The notes: a model not told the origin generated them from the letters alone. A stretch of 64,000 bases of DNA from Berkiella sp050247135 (GCA_050247135.1 JBFWUT010000002.1:62001-126000), one strand, 5' to 3'; shown: positions 25,541 through 34,518, numbered from the stretch's first letter. Numbers and translations: made by a program.

Positions 25541-26794
25541 GTGCGTATTAAGCTATGTGAATCTAAGTCGTTTCATTATCTATCATTGCTGGTACTGCTG
25601 TCCCCCTTGCCCTTGCAAGCACAAGGATCTTCTTTAGAACAACATAGTTTTAATCCACAATTATCGGTGGTGTTAAACGGCGGCTTTACTTGGTCAAGTT
25701 TTGATCCGGATGATTATTACCTGCCTGGCTTTCAACGTGGTAATGAAGCCACCATCGCCTCACCTGGTTTTGCCATTAATGAAGCGGAAGTCAATATCCA
25801 ATCGAGTATTGATCCGTATTTTTATGGCAATCTAACCATAGCGATGCATCAACACGCTCATGATACCGAGTTTGACCTAGAAGAAGCGTATATTCGCACC
25901 CAAACACTGCCTTATGGCTTTGCTGCTAAGGCAGGCCGCTTTTATTCAGGACTCGGTTATTTAAATCATCATCATAAACACCAATGGGACTTTGTCGATG
26001 CACCACTAATTTATCGGGCTTTCTTTAATAATCAATACTATGATGATGGCGTGCAATTATTATGGCTTGCACCGACCCCTGTTTACTGGGAAGTGGGCGC
26101 AGAAGCTTTTCCTGGTCGCAACTTTCCTGCCGCAGGTTCTGGCAACCACATAGGCTCGGCAAGCTTTTACACTCATATTGGTGACGATTTTGGCTCTGAA
26201 CTTAGCTGGTTATGGGGACTTTCTTATTTGCACACCGGTCCCAATGAGCGAGAAGCGCTCTTGCAAGGCGGCCACAATCATCATCACGACCACGAACACG
26301 AGCATGGTCATGTACATGATGATTTTGTATTTTCTGGCAAAAGTAACACCATTGGTATGGATGCGATTTTAAAATGGGCACCCAATGGCAATGCTTGTTA
26401 CCAACAACTGACTCTGCAAGGCGAAATCTATCATCGTTATGAAAGTGGTGAAGTCGCCTTAGATGCCGATGAAGCCAGTAGCCTTAAAAGTAACCAAAAC
26501 GGTTTTTACCTGCAGGGTGTTTACAAGTTCATGCCTCGCTGGCGAGTGGGATTACGCTATGATTATCTGTGGAGCAGCAATCAAGGCAATGACGAAACGG
26601 TGTTAACCGAAACTTATCTATTACCCAATGGCTATCATCCTCATCAAGTGACCGCAATGATCGATTTCAGCCCCAGCGAATTTAGCCGTATTCGTTTCCA
26701 GCATAATCAAGATCATTCATTGCCGACACTGAATAAGCAATACATGCTGCAATTTATCGTTAATTTAGGAGCACATGGTGCCCATGATTTCTAA
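25541..26794 (+). CDS. Outer-membrane beta-barrel protein of a zinc-uptake operon
   Basis: 417 residues with a signal peptide (about 1-28). Alternating-hydrophobic strands run throughout and end in an aromatic residue (HGAHDF), as expected for a porin-like barrel. It has several His-rich stretches: MHQHAHD, YLNHHHKHQW and a long loop HNHHHDHEHEHGHVHDD near residue 245, consistent with capture of Zn2+ at the surface. It starts with GTG, preceded by GTGAGG. First gene of the operon with znuA (overlap 20 bases), znuB and zur. Not a TonB-dependent receptor by size and lack of a plug. Confidence 0.8.
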   Translation: MRIKLCESKSFHYLSLLVLLSPLPLQAQGSSLEQHSFNPQLSVVLNGGFTWSSFDPDDYYLPGFQRGNEATIASPGFAINEAEVNIQSSIDPYFYGNLTIAMHQHAHDTEFDLEEAYIRTQTLPYGFAAKAGRFYSGLGYLNHHHKHQWDFVDAPLIYRAFFNNQYYDDGVQLLWLAPTPVYWEVGAEAFPGRNFPAAGSGNHIGSASFYTHIGDDFGSELSWLWGLSYLHTGPNEREALLQGGHNHHHDHEHEHGHVHDDFVFSGKSNTIGMDAILKWAPNGNACYQQLTLQGEIYHRYESGEVALDADEASSLKSNQNGFYLQGVYKFMPRWRVGLRYDYLWSSNQGNDETVLTETYLLPNGYHPHQVTAMIDFSPSEFSRIRFQHNQDHSLPTLNKQYMLQFIVNLGAHGAHDF

Positions 26795-27701
26795 AAAAAT
26801 TATGCTACTTGTTTGTGGATTAGGCTTTAGCTTTTCAGCCATGGCCAAGATCAACGTATTAGCCTGCGAGCCTGAATGGGCCGCTTTGGTTAATCAGCTT
26901 GGTGCGCCTCATGTCTCTGTTTCTTCTGCCACCACAGCACAGCAAGATCCTCATCAAATTGAAGCACGTCCCAGCTTAACGGCAAAAGCCAGAAGCGCAG
27001 ATTTGATTGTTTGCACCGGAGCCGATCTTGAAAGCGGCTGGTTGCCGATGATCCAGCAAAAAGCGAACAATCCCAACATATTAAGCGGCAAGCCTGGCTA
27101 TTTTATGGCAGCAGATTATGTCACATTGCTGGATGTGCCAACCAATCTCTCCCGCAGCCAAGGTGATGTGCATGCTGATGGTAATCCGCATATACAACTT
27201 GACCCACGTAATTATTTACCGATTGCTAAAGCGCTATCTACCCGATTAGCCCAAATCGATCCATCTCATGCGCTAATTTATGAAACTAATTACCAGCTCT
27301 TTAAAAAAGACTGGGAGCAAGCTTTAATTAAATGGCAACAACAAGCTAAAGCCTTAAAAGCCATGCCAATTGTGGTTCACCATCACAGCTGGGTGTATTT
27401 GAATGATTGGTTGGGACTCAACCAGGTTTCTACACTTGAGCCTAAGCCTGGGATCCCACCTAGTGCATCTCATTTAGGTGAAGTATTAGCAAAGGTTAAT
27501 CAACAAAACATTAAAGCCATTATCTGTTCGCCCTATGAATCGCAAAATGCCGCAAAATGGTTAAGCCAGAAAGCCGATATTCCGGTCGTGGTGTTACCTT
27601 TTACTGTTGGCGGACAAAAAGACGTGACCGATCTCAAAGCGCTATTTGATGTTACATTAGCGCAGTTAGCAATGGCCAATACGGCGAATGCGCATGGATA
27701 A
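26775..27701 (+). CDS. znuA: Zinc/manganese ABC transporter substrate-binding protein
   Basis: 308 residues with a signal peptide ending near AMA. Metal-ligand regions of the ZnuA/cluster 9 family are present: DPHQIEARPS (first His), GNPHIQLDP (second His) and VHHHSWVYL (third His), with an acidic region near the C-terminus. The long His-rich loop typical of many ZnuA proteins is absent, its role perhaps taken by the outer-membrane partner. The start codon is ambiguous (ATG at 26775 or 26784), with AGGAG at 26767-26771. It overlaps znuB by 14 bases. Confidence 0.9.
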   Translation: MVPMISKKIMLLVCGLGFSFSAMAKINVLACEPEWAALVNQLGAPHVSVSSATTAQQDPHQIEARPSLTAKARSADLIVCTGADLESGWLPMIQQKANNPNILSGKPGYFMAADYVTLLDVPTNLSRSQGDVHADGNPHIQLDPRNYLPIAKALSTRLAQIDPSHALIYETNYQLFKKDWEQALIKWQQQAKALKAMPIVVHHHSWVYLNDWLGLNQVSTLEPKPGIPPSASHLGEVLAKVNQQNIKAIICSPYESQNAAKWLSQKADIPVVVLPFTVGGQKDVTDLKALFDVTLAQLAMANTANAHG

Positions 27702-28425
27702 CCTCTTTTTGTGGTTACCCGCTTTTTTGGCGGGGCTGCTTGTGATGCTAACCCATGTCCCACTGGGGCAAAAAGTTTTGCAGCGTGGTGTGATCTTTCT
27801 TGATCTGGCCATTGCCCAGGCTGCTGGGCTGGGTGTGATCATTGCTTACGGGCTTGAACTCAATACCCATGGTTTTGCATTGCAGTTAATTGCTTTGTTA
27901 AGCGCTGTACTGATGGCACTGTTTTTTCAATTCTTAGACAAAAAGCAAAATGCCCATTTGGAAGCGTGGATCGGTTGTAGTTTTGTGATCACCGCCAGTA
28001 TCGGCTTATGGATTTTATCAGGCAGCGCTCATGCAGCAGAGCATCTTCGCGAAATTCTGATGGGGCAGATCTTATGGGTAACGCCATCACAGCTTGTGAC
28101 CACGCTATTTTATTATGCATTAGCAGCGCTGTTACTGGTTATTAACCGTAAAAGCTTTTATCTGTTGTTTGCCATTAGTATTACGGCAGCTGTACAACTT
28201 GTAGGGATTTACCTGGTATTTGCCACGTTGATTATGCCCGCTTTGGCTACCTCGCATCTTAAGTCGAGGATCAGCAAATTAGGATTTGGCTATGGCTTGT
28301 GTTTGTTTGCTTATATCGTGGGGATTGTACTGTCTCAGCAGTTTGATGCACCTGCAAGTCCTATGATTGTCTTAAGCATGGCACTTGGTACCGTCACGCT
28401 GTTAACCATTCGGAGTTTGAGATGA
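27688..28425 (+). CDS. znuB: Metal ABC transporter permease (ZnuB-like)
   Basis: 245 residues with about seven to eight membrane segments, of the ABC-3 metal permease family. Signatures include LDLAIAQAAGLGV near residues 37-49, the LREILMGQILWV coupling region and LVGIYLVFATLIMPA. It overlaps znuA upstream and zur downstream (ATGA). No ATPase (ZnuC) gene is in this operon or elsewhere in the window, so the energising subunit must be encoded elsewhere. Confidence 0.9.
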   Translation: MRMDNLFLWLPAFLAGLLVMLTHVPLGQKVLQRGVIFLDLAIAQAAGLGVIIAYGLELNTHGFALQLIALLSAVLMALFFQFLDKKQNAHLEAWIGCSFVITASIGLWILSGSAHAAEHLREILMGQILWVTPSQLVTTLFYYALAALLLVINRKSFYLLFAISITAAVQLVGIYLVFATLIMPALATSHLKSRISKLGFGYGLCLFAYIVGIVLSQQFDAPASPMIVLSMALGTVTLLTIRSLR

Positions 28426-28859
28426 GTTACAAAGTCCAACAGCGTTTAAAAAAGGCTGAAGCGGTGTGTCAGAAGCAAAATACAAAGCTAACCCCACTAA
28501 GAAGATCGCTATTGAGTAAGCTATATGAAAATACTAAACCGCTCACTGCTTATGATTTGTTACGGCTGATGCGTGAACAGCACCCCAAAATGGAAGCAAT
28601 GTCGGTTTATCGGATTTTACATTTTTTGGAAAGCCAACATCTGGTGCATCGTTTAAATAGTTGCCAAGCTTATGCTGCGTGCAGCATGCCAGAGCATGAA
28701 CATCATGCGCAGTTAGTGGTTTGTGAAAAATGTCATCACTCTGAAGAAATAGCCATGCGATCACTCAAGGAATCGATCGATTCTGCTCTAAAAGAACACT
28801 CCTTTTGTTTCTCAACTAAATCGATTGAAATCTTTGGCATCTGCCAAAGCTGCGCCTAG
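28422..28859 (+). CDS. zur: Fur-family zinc uptake regulator (Zur)
   Basis: 145 residues. An N-terminal winged helix (LTPLRRSLLSKLY ... MSVYRILHFLESQHLVHRL) is followed by the dimerisation/metal domain, with CEKCHH and GICQSC supplying the structural zinc knuckles and HEHH a regulatory site. Placement at the end of a zinc-uptake operon supports Zur over Fur. Translation is coupled to znuB by ATGA. Its TAG stop lies inside the left arm of a 15-bp inverted repeat. Likely represses the operon from the palindrome at 25487-25504. Confidence 0.9.
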   Translation: MSYKVQQRLKKAEAVCQKQNTKLTPLRRSLLSKLYENTKPLTAYDLLRLMREQHPKMEAMSVYRILHFLESQHLVHRLNSCQAYAACSMPEHEHHAQLVVCEKCHHSEEIAMRSLKESIDSALKEHSFCFSTKSIEIFGICQSCA

Positions 28860-28936
28860 GACATCCAAATTTTCTAAGATTCGAATATCCCTTACTTGTT
28901 TCTTACCTGTTTAACTTTAACAATTTGGATGTCCTA
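28857..28936. repeat. 80-bp element bounded by perfect 15-bp inverted repeats
   Basis: TAGGACATCCAAATT (28857-28871) and AATTTGGATGTCCTA (28922-28936) are exact reverse complements 50 bases apart. Each contains the AGGACATCCAAA motif found elsewhere. The left arm includes the zur stop codon. Confidence 0.85.
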
Positions 28937-28945
28937 AGTTTTTTA

Positions 28946-28957
28946 TTTGGGTGTCCT
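28946..28957 (-). repeat. Variant AGGACACCCAAA motif
   Basis: TTTGGGTGTCCT on the plus strand, ten bases beyond the 15-bp inverted pair, with one transition relative to the consensus. Confidence 0.65.
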
Positions 28958-29021
28958 TTATTTTGGATTTATGATAAAAAGCGATAAATTTTTATTCACA
29001 TAAGTAAGAAGGAAGTTAGCA

Positions 29022-29642
29022 ATGTTTGGATGGGGCGGTTCAGATACTTGGTTTAGTGGGCTTAATACCTTTTTAAAAGGATATGCTGACACAGCAGCAG
29101 CGCCTTTTAAAAGTGGTGTTGCCACAGGCATTGATGCCATATTCACTGCAACATGGGCAGGCATGAAAGCCAACCCTTATGCGACAGCCGCAACCGTTGT
29201 TGTAGGCGGGGTAACTTTATACGCTTACAAAAATAAAGGCTTTGGCGTTGGACTTGGCAAATTGCACGTAGGGTTTAATAATTTTTTAGCGCACGCCACG
29301 GTTAAAATTGGCTTAGGTGCAGAATCTGTAGCCAATTATTGGGATATTAATAATAGGTTGATTAATATTGATAACAGATTGCAACGTCTTGAAGAAGGCC
29401 AAAGCACATTAGCAGAAAATGAGCGTTTTCGTAGCGAAGCTCATCGAACCCGCGCCAGCGAATTGAAAAGTACCTTAACTGATTTGCAAAATTCTGTTGG
29501 GCAACAATTCACCGCACTCTTTCAACTCACTCGAGAACAGCACAAAGCAACCTCTGATTCTCTCCAAGCAATGGGATTAGCTAACGCTGAAGCTAATCAA
29601 GCCACCCGTAGAATCGAAGAAGGTCTTCGTCCTAAAAAGTAA
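29022..29642 (+). CDS. Hypothetical protein with hydrophobic N-half and coiled-coil C-half
   Basis: 206 residues. The first ~85 are Gly/Ala/aromatic-rich with hydrophobic stretches (ATAATVVVGGVTLYAY), perhaps a membrane hairpin. The remainder (INNRLINIDNRLQRLEEGQ onward) is predicted coiled coil. A clean AAGGAAG precedes the ATG and a hairpin terminator follows, so it is a stand-alone gene. It lies between the zinc operon and the TelA gene. No family recognised. Confidence 0.7.
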   Translation: MFGWGGSDTWFSGLNTFLKGYADTAAAPFKSGVATGIDAIFTATWAGMKANPYATAATVVVGGVTLYAYKNKGFGVGLGKLHVGFNNFLAHATVKIGLGAESVANYWDINNRLINIDNRLQRLEEGQSTLAENERFRSEAHRTRASELKSTLTDLQNSVGQQFTALFQLTREQHKATSDSLQAMGLANAEANQATRRIEEGLRPKK

Positions 29643-29649
29643 TTTTTCC

Positions 29650-29681
29650 CAAAAGGCACCTTGTTAACAAGGTGCTTTTTT
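29650..29681. terminator. Bidirectional terminator
   Basis: GCACCTTGTT/AACAAGGTGC hairpin with A-run before and T-run after, lying between converging genes. It can end the 206-residue gene on the plus strand and the TelA gene on the minus strand. Confidence 0.9.
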
Positions 29682-30840
29682 ATTTGCGTTCTTGTCTTTC
29701 AATCCGCTTTAACGGCTCTTCAGTCTCTTTAATCAGATGATCTAAATCCGAAATCACATTGGCCATTTCAGGCAGTGCTTTTTGCCGAAAATTGCTGATA
29801 TCATCGATGGCGCTCTTTAAGTCGTTTAAAGCCGATTTCAAGGCATTCACATCGATTTGTGCCGAAGCGGCCCCTTTATGGATTTGGGTACCTTGGGTTT
29901 TTAACCGCGCAGCGCTATCGGCAATTAATTTGGCCGTGGTCTCATTAATCTTATCAATCTTTTGTAACACTTTTTCTTGATTCGCCAGCGCTAGCGCAAT
30001 GGTCGTGGCATTTCTTAAGGCGGTAATGGTCACATTCAGAGCTCGATTTACCCCGCGCACTAATTCTTTGTTATTACGAATAATTAATTCCGTCGCAATA
30101 ATCGATTGCTGGGTGACAGCCACTTGTTGCTGTAAATCAATCACGCGCTGGCGAATGGGGAATAACATATATTCATCGACCACTTTGGCTTGATTGGGAT
30201 CGGTGTTTTTTAGCTCTTTGCTTTTTTGATCGAGTTTTTGATCCACGCTATTAGCAAATACCAAGGTTTTTTCTAATTCTTCACCGGTGTGCCACAACTG
30301 TTTTTGATCTTCAGCCAAGGTAATGTTGTCACGTAGTAATTGATCGCGTCCAGCTTCAAGAGAATGCACTATGGCATCGATCACCGTTTGTGCACTTTCA
30401 AAGCGGGTGATATAGCGTTTAATAGATGAACCCACACCGGGAATATAACCTAAAAGGCGTGAAAACCAGCCTGGTGAAAAATTCACTTTTTCAGGGTCTA
30501 GCGATTCTACCGTCATTTTTAAATCGATTAACGCATTAGCAACCTCGCCCCCATCTTCAGCGCGGCGCGATAAGGTGGCAATCGGTTGCTTTAACATGCC
30601 CATTTGCTGGGCTGATTTTTTCTGCAAATCGGTGCCAATTTCTTCGACTTTATTCACTGATAGTTGTTGGCTTTCAATTTTGCTTAAATCGTTTGCCAAC
30701 AGTGCACCCACAAATTGATCGGCGCTTAAGATAATTTGTTGCTGCTCACTGCCTGGCACACGATCTTTTAGCAACAGTTCTTGTTGGACTTCTTGACTTG
30801 ACGCTGGTTTCAATTGGGTTGAATTGTCATTGTCTTGCAT
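29680..30840 (-). CDS. TelA-family toxic-anion-resistance protein
   Basis: 386 residues, mostly helical. Family features seen are PGWFSRLLGYIPGVGSSIKRYITRFESAQ (near residues 123-152), long coiled-coil helices, then VNRALNVTITALRNATTIALALANQEKVLQKI (near 265-297). TelA proteins are linked to tellurite and cell-envelope-toxin tolerance, with unknown biochemistry. It follows the 196-residue membrane/coiled-coil gene by 8 bases. The pair diverges from the SPFH/DUF4178 operon across about 83 bases, which suggests joint regulation. Confidence 0.88.
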   Translation of the reverse strand: MQDNDNSTQLKPASSQEVQQELLLKDRVPGSEQQQIILSADQFVGALLANDLSKIESQQLSVNKVEEIGTDLQKKSAQQMGMLKQPIATLSRRAEDGGEVANALIDLKMTVESLDPEKVNFSPGWFSRLLGYIPGVGSSIKRYITRFESAQTVIDAIVHSLEAGRDQLLRDNITLAEDQKQLWHTGEELEKTLVFANSVDQKLDQKSKELKNTDPNQAKVVDEYMLFPIRQRVIDLQQQVAVTQQSIIATELIIRNNKELVRGVNRALNVTITALRNATTIALALANQEKVLQKIDKINETTAKLIADSAARLKTQGTQIHKGAASAQIDVNALKSALNDLKSAIDDISNFRQKALPEMANVISDLDHLIKETEEPLKRIERQERK

Positions 30841-30848
30841 GGCTCATC

Positions 30849-31439
30849 CTAATACAGTTTTGCGCGATCGGTCATTGTTTTTAAGTTATCTACTAAGAAG
30901 TCAGTTGTTTGCTTATCCGGACCTGAAAGATTCTTAATATCAGATAAATTCGTTATTAGCTCGTTGAGTTTATCTAACAAGCTTTGATTCGATGACAATA
31001 AATTCTCAATTCGTTCCGCCAGTTTTTGTTTTTCGAGCGCTTCTTCTTCAGCAACCTGATCCAGCGCTTCTAATAATGGGATCATTTTGCTAAGGTTATC
31101 CGTTAGCACGGCATTCGTTTCAATCAGCGTTTTTTCATAACGGGCATAGGTTAATTCATCGACCTTGAATTTTTGCTTTAACACCGTAAAGCTTAACTTA
31201 GCCACTTCACGAGTTCTGGCAAATTGCTCGCTTGCGCGCTTGCCAAATACTCCTATGTTTTCGAGATATTTGCACCAGGTCACTTTGGGCTCTAAGCGCA
31301 GTAACGGTAGCAAATTCGTATCTTCTAGGGATAACACTGGCACCAAAGCACGTTGGCGTCTTCGAATAGCCACGTAGCCAGCCAAGCCTGCTAAAGCAAC
31401 AGCAGCAGTAATCACAATTTCAATCAACAAAATAGCCAT
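30849..31439 (-). CDS. Membrane-anchored coiled-coil partner of TelA
   Basis: 196 residues: an N-terminal transmembrane helix (LLIEIVITAAVALAGLAGYVAI) followed by a basic stop-transfer (RRRQR) and a long helical domain with heptads (LLEALDQVAEEEALEKQKLAERIENLL). It is immediately upstream of the TelA gene. XpaC-like proteins often pair with TelA and share this layout, but sequence alone does not prove that identity. Probably an inner-membrane scaffold for TelA. Confidence 0.7.
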   Translation of the reverse strand: MAILLIEIVITAAVALAGLAGYVAIRRRQRALVPVLSLEDTNLLPLLRLEPKVTWCKYLENIGVFGKRASEQFARTREVAKLSFTVLKQKFKVDELTYARYEKTLIETNAVLTDNLSKMIPLLEALDQVAEEEALEKQKLAERIENLLSSNQSLLDKLNELITNLSDIKNLSGPDKQTTDFLVDNLKTMTDRAKLY

Positions 31440-31522
31440 CCGGGTCGAATAGTGTTGTAGCCTAAATACTGAATATCATATTATAGGCTTTCTTCTATTA
31501 ATATACATTCATCATAGGTTTT

Positions 31523-32176
31523 ATGACTTGGCAAAAATGGCTGACCCTTGGGCCCAACACTATCAAAAGTAGCGAAAGCGAACCTAACTATATCAGTTGG
31601 AATACTGATATAGAGTCTTGGAATGCCCAAAGCACGCTCATGGTTGAAGACGGCCAACTGGCCATGCTGCTGGTGAATCAAGCCATTGTAGCCATCTTAG
31701 AAAAAGGGACGTTCCCGTTAGATTGGGTGTTAGATGATAACTTGCTAAACACAGCCTCCTCTTTAAAAGCCTATTATTTTTCCAGAAAAACCTTTTCGAA
31801 TCTGCGCTGGGGTACGCCTGCGCCTATTATCGTGAACGATACGGCGATTGGCATGAAATCACTACGCGCCCATGGTGTGTTTTCTTTTAAGCTCGATAAC
31901 CCTAAACGCTTATGGCAACATGTGCCCAATGATTATAAAAGTTTTACCACAGATGATATCGGCGTACCGCTTCGAGCGATGATCTTAGATGAGTTCACCG
32001 CCAAAGTGAGTGCTAATCAAAATAATATTTTGCAGTTTCTTGAAAAGCGCCAGGCTTTTTCAGCAGAAATCAAAAAAGCACTCGCACCCCATTTTCTCAA
32101 TTATGGGCTAGAACTGGTGGATTTTATTGTACAAAGTATTTCAGCACCTGATAATCAAGGAAGCAAGGACATTTAA
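31523..32176 (+). CDS. SPFH/band-7-like protein
   Basis: 217 residues. The N-terminal pattern (an early TLMVEDGQLAMLLVNQAIVAIL strand set, then GTPAPIIVNDTAIGMKSLRAHGVFSFKLDNP) matches the SPFH-like 'virion core'/YdjI group. The C-terminal region AEIKKALAPHFLNYGLELVDFIVQSIS is the usual end of an SPFH domain. No transmembrane helix is seen, so it is probably a peripheral membrane scaffold. It is followed without a gap by the first zinc-ribbon gene (TAA then ATG), and is the first of seven tightly linked genes. Confidence 0.75.
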   Translation: MTWQKWLTLGPNTIKSSESEPNYISWNTDIESWNAQSTLMVEDGQLAMLLVNQAIVAILEKGTFPLDWVLDDNLLNTASSLKAYYFSRKTFSNLRWGTPAPIIVNDTAIGMKSLRAHGVFSFKLDNPKRLWQHVPNDYKSFTTDDIGVPLRAMILDEFTAKVSANQNNILQFLEKRQAFSAEIKKALAPHFLNYGLELVDFIVQSISAPDNQGSKDI

Positions 32177-32803
32177 ATGGCATTATCATGCCCTGCTTGT
32201 GGTGGGGAATTAGAATTTAAAAGCCGCTTTAGTGCCATGAGCATTTGTCCTTATTGCCAATCTATTTTACTCAAAAAAGACGATCTCTGGCTGCAACAAG
32301 GCAAAATGGCCGTGTTACCCACCGATATGTCCCCTTTTCAAGTTGGCACGCAGGGTATTTTTCAGAAACAATCTTTTGAGATGATTGGCAAATTAAAAGT
32401 CGCTTGGGAAAATGGTTTCTGGAATGAGTGGTATATTATCGAGCAAGATGGTACAGCTGCTTGGCTGGCTGAAGCCATGGGTTTTTTAAGTTATTCCCAC
32501 GAAATGGAATTAAACGATCCCCTCAATGATCCTCTCTTTTATCAGGTCGGCCAAGCTATAACCTTAAATAACAACACTTATACGATTAACGATATTAAAG
32601 AATTCGAATGCATTGGCTGCATCGGTGAATTACCCATGGAATTCACTCAAGGGATGAAAGGGGTTTCTATTGATTTAGTCACCACCGATGATAACTGCGC
32701 TTATTTAGAATATTCAAACAATGTGTATCGTTTCTTTAAAGGTAAAAACGTCGACTTTGATACCCTAAAACTTGAGAATTTGCGAGCCCTCGATGGCTGG
32801 TAA
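32177..32803 (+). CDS. Zinc-ribbon DUF4178-type protein 1
   Basis: 208 residues. An N-terminal zinc ribbon (CPACGG...CPYCQS, residues ~5-30) is followed by a DUF4178-type beta-rich domain (VGTQGIFQKQSFEMIGKLKVAWENGFWNEWYII). AAGGAC precedes the ATG, which abuts the SPFH stop. Function unknown; DUF4178 genes commonly neighbour DUF350 and spermidine-synthase-like genes. It overlaps the second zinc-ribbon gene by 11 bases. Confidence 0.8.
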   Translation: MALSCPACGGELEFKSRFSAMSICPYCQSILLKKDDLWLQQGKMAVLPTDMSPFQVGTQGIFQKQSFEMIGKLKVAWENGFWNEWYIIEQDGTAAWLAEAMGFLSYSHEMELNDPLNDPLFYQVGQAITLNNNTYTINDIKEFECIGCIGELPMEFTQGMKGVSIDLVTTDDNCAYLEYSNNVYRFFKGKNVDFDTLKLENLRALDGW

Positions 32804-34103
32804 GTATCTTCATCCCGAACACAACGCCACACCACCCTCCGTCGAGCAAATCGCCTGTGTCAAATGCGGTGGTGCGTTAACGCTGCGGGCTAAGGGTTAT
32901 TCCACCACCGTTATTTGCCCTTATTGCAATGCGCTTTATAAAGTCACCGCGCATGGGCTTGAAATTGAGGGCATGTCTCTCTCGCAACACCAACGTCAAA
33001 TCGAACCTTTAATCCCATTAGGTACGCGTGGTAAATTGCATGGCGCCACCTGGGAAGTGATTGGCTTCATGCAACGGCGCTCATCGCTCAATGTAACCTG
33101 GCAAGAATATCTACTATTTAATCCTTATAAAGGTTTTCGCTGGCTCACCGAATGTTTGGGACACTGGAACTATGTCTTGGCTATCCATGATGTGCCTAAA
33201 CCCTTATTGGGCGATAGCATGTCGTACCTTGATCAAAAATATGTTTTTTACTCCACTTACTACGCAGCTGTGCTGTATGTGATTGGCGAATTTTATTGGC
33301 GTGTCAAAGCCAATGACACTTGCTCGATTAGTGATTATGTCGCAGGCCCTAACATCCTCTCTAAAGAAAAACAAGAAAGTGAAGAGATCTGGTCTTTAGC
33401 GGAATATATTGAACCTGAAACGGTTAAAGCGGCTTTTAATTTGAACACCATGCCCGCGAAAGTAGGGGCAACCATTAACCAACCGTTTAAGCAAAGCAAA
33501 GAATTATCTGCCTTGATTACCTCTGGCGTCATTGGCTGTATTTTAGTGGCGGTGGTCGGTTTATTTATACTGATTGGTTCACGGCATACTCCCCTGGTTT
33601 ATGGTGAGCTTACCGCCAAGATTGAGCAAAAGGCGCAGTCGCTCGCTTTACCACCTCCTTTAACAGTACCAGAAGTCAAAAACGAAATAACGACGCCCAG
33701 CTTTGAGATTACCGATGATAATGCTTTTCTGAGTTTTTCACTGCAAGCCCCTGTCAATAATAATTGGGTCGATGTGGATGCCACATTGATTAATGAACAA
33801 ACCGGTAAAGCATTATATTTTTCCAATGGCCTTGAATTTTATTCGGGTTATGATTCTGATGGTTATTGGAGTGAGGGAAAAAAAGAAGATTCCATCGTAC
33901 TTTCTGCCCTACCTAAAGGCAAGTATCATTTAGTCTTTGAGGCCACCACCAATGATCCCAATGGTATCACCGTCAAGTATCAATTTAAGCAAGGTGCTTT
34001 TAACTCAAACAATTACTTTTTTTCACTTTTTTTAATGCTTCTACCCACGGCGTTTGGACTGGCTTATTATTTTTATTTTAACTATCAACGAGAGATCTCA
34101 TAA
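32793..34103 (+). CDS. Zinc-ribbon DUF4178-type protein 2, membrane-anchored
   Basis: 436 residues: a zinc ribbon (CVKCGG...CPYCNA), a DUF4178-type domain (LGTRGKLHGATWEVIGFMQRRS...WQEYLLFNPYKGFRWL), a transmembrane helix near residue 245 (SGVIGCILVAVVGLFILIGS), a beta-rich extracytoplasmic domain and a second membrane helix near the C-terminus (NYFFSLFLMLLPTAFGLAYYFYF). I start at the ATG at 32793, overlapping the previous gene by 11 bases; an upstream in-frame start is less likely. It appears to link cytosolic zinc-ribbon modules to the envelope. Confidence 0.8.
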   Translation: MAGKYLHPEHNATPPSVEQIACVKCGGALTLRAKGYSTTVICPYCNALYKVTAHGLEIEGMSLSQHQRQIEPLIPLGTRGKLHGATWEVIGFMQRRSSLNVTWQEYLLFNPYKGFRWLTECLGHWNYVLAIHDVPKPLLGDSMSYLDQKYVFYSTYYAAVLYVIGEFYWRVKANDTCSISDYVAGPNILSKEKQESEEIWSLAEYIEPETVKAAFNLNTMPAKVGATINQPFKQSKELSALITSGVIGCILVAVVGLFILIGSRHTPLVYGELTAKIEQKAQSLALPPPLTVPEVKNEITTPSFEITDDNAFLSFSLQAPVNNNWVDVDATLINEQTGKALYFSNGLEFYSGYDSDGYWSEGKKEDSIVLSALPKGKYHLVFEATTNDPNGITVKYQFKQGAFNSNNYFFSLFLMLLPTAFGLAYYFYFNYQREIS

Positions 34104-34109
34104 ACACTG

Positions 34110-34277
34110 ATGAAATGGTTTCGTAATAAAGGGCTCCTTTTTGGCATTGCTTACAGTCTGGCGGTGTTTAGCTGGTTTTCTTATACCACTCTACACGGCA
34201 TCGACATGATGGTTTTTGCGAAATCCTCTGCTAGCTGGAGCGCTAAAGGCATTCAACATTCTGCAACTCATAAATAA
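34110..34277 (+). CDS. Small membrane peptide, 55 residues
   Basis: An ATG at 34110 and TAA at 34275-34277 encode a short protein with one hydrophobic helix (GLLFGIAYSLAVFSWFSY, about residues 8-25). It fills the gap between the second DUF4178-type gene and DUF350, 6 bases after the former and 12 before the latter. Its position in a tightly packed operon supports it as real. No family recognised. Confidence 0.6.
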   Translation: MKWFRNKGLLFGIAYSLAVFSWFSYTTLHGIDMMVFAKSSASWSAKGIQHSATHK

Positions 34278-34289
34278 GGATTTAACAAC

Positions 34290-34517
34290 ATGGCAACTGT
34301 CGCTGCTTGGATCAACTTACACCCGCTGGTGAATTCCGTCATTTACTCAGTCGTTGGTTTTGTGATGCTGGGCTTGGGTTTTTATGTATATGACAAGCTC
34401 ACACCTTGGCGGATGTGGAAAGAAATTATTGATGAACATAACATTGCTCTGGCTGTGATTGTGGGTGCTATGGTCTTGGGTATTTCTAATATTATTGCTG
34501 CAGCTATTGCAGGTTAA
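34290..34517 (+). CDS. DUF350 (YjfL-type) membrane protein
   Basis: 75 residues with two membrane helices separated by a charged loop (YDKLTPWRMWKEIIDEHNIALA), matching a single DUF350 unit. E. coli YjfL carries such domains. AAGGA precedes the ATG. It is followed one base after its stop by the spermidine-synthase-like gene. Function unknown; family members recur next to polyamine enzymes. Confidence 0.8.
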   Translation: MATVAAWINLHPLVNSVIYSVVGFVMLGLGFYVYDKLTPWRMWKEIIDEHNIALAVIVGAMVLGISNIIAAAIAG

Positions 34518-34518
34518 T

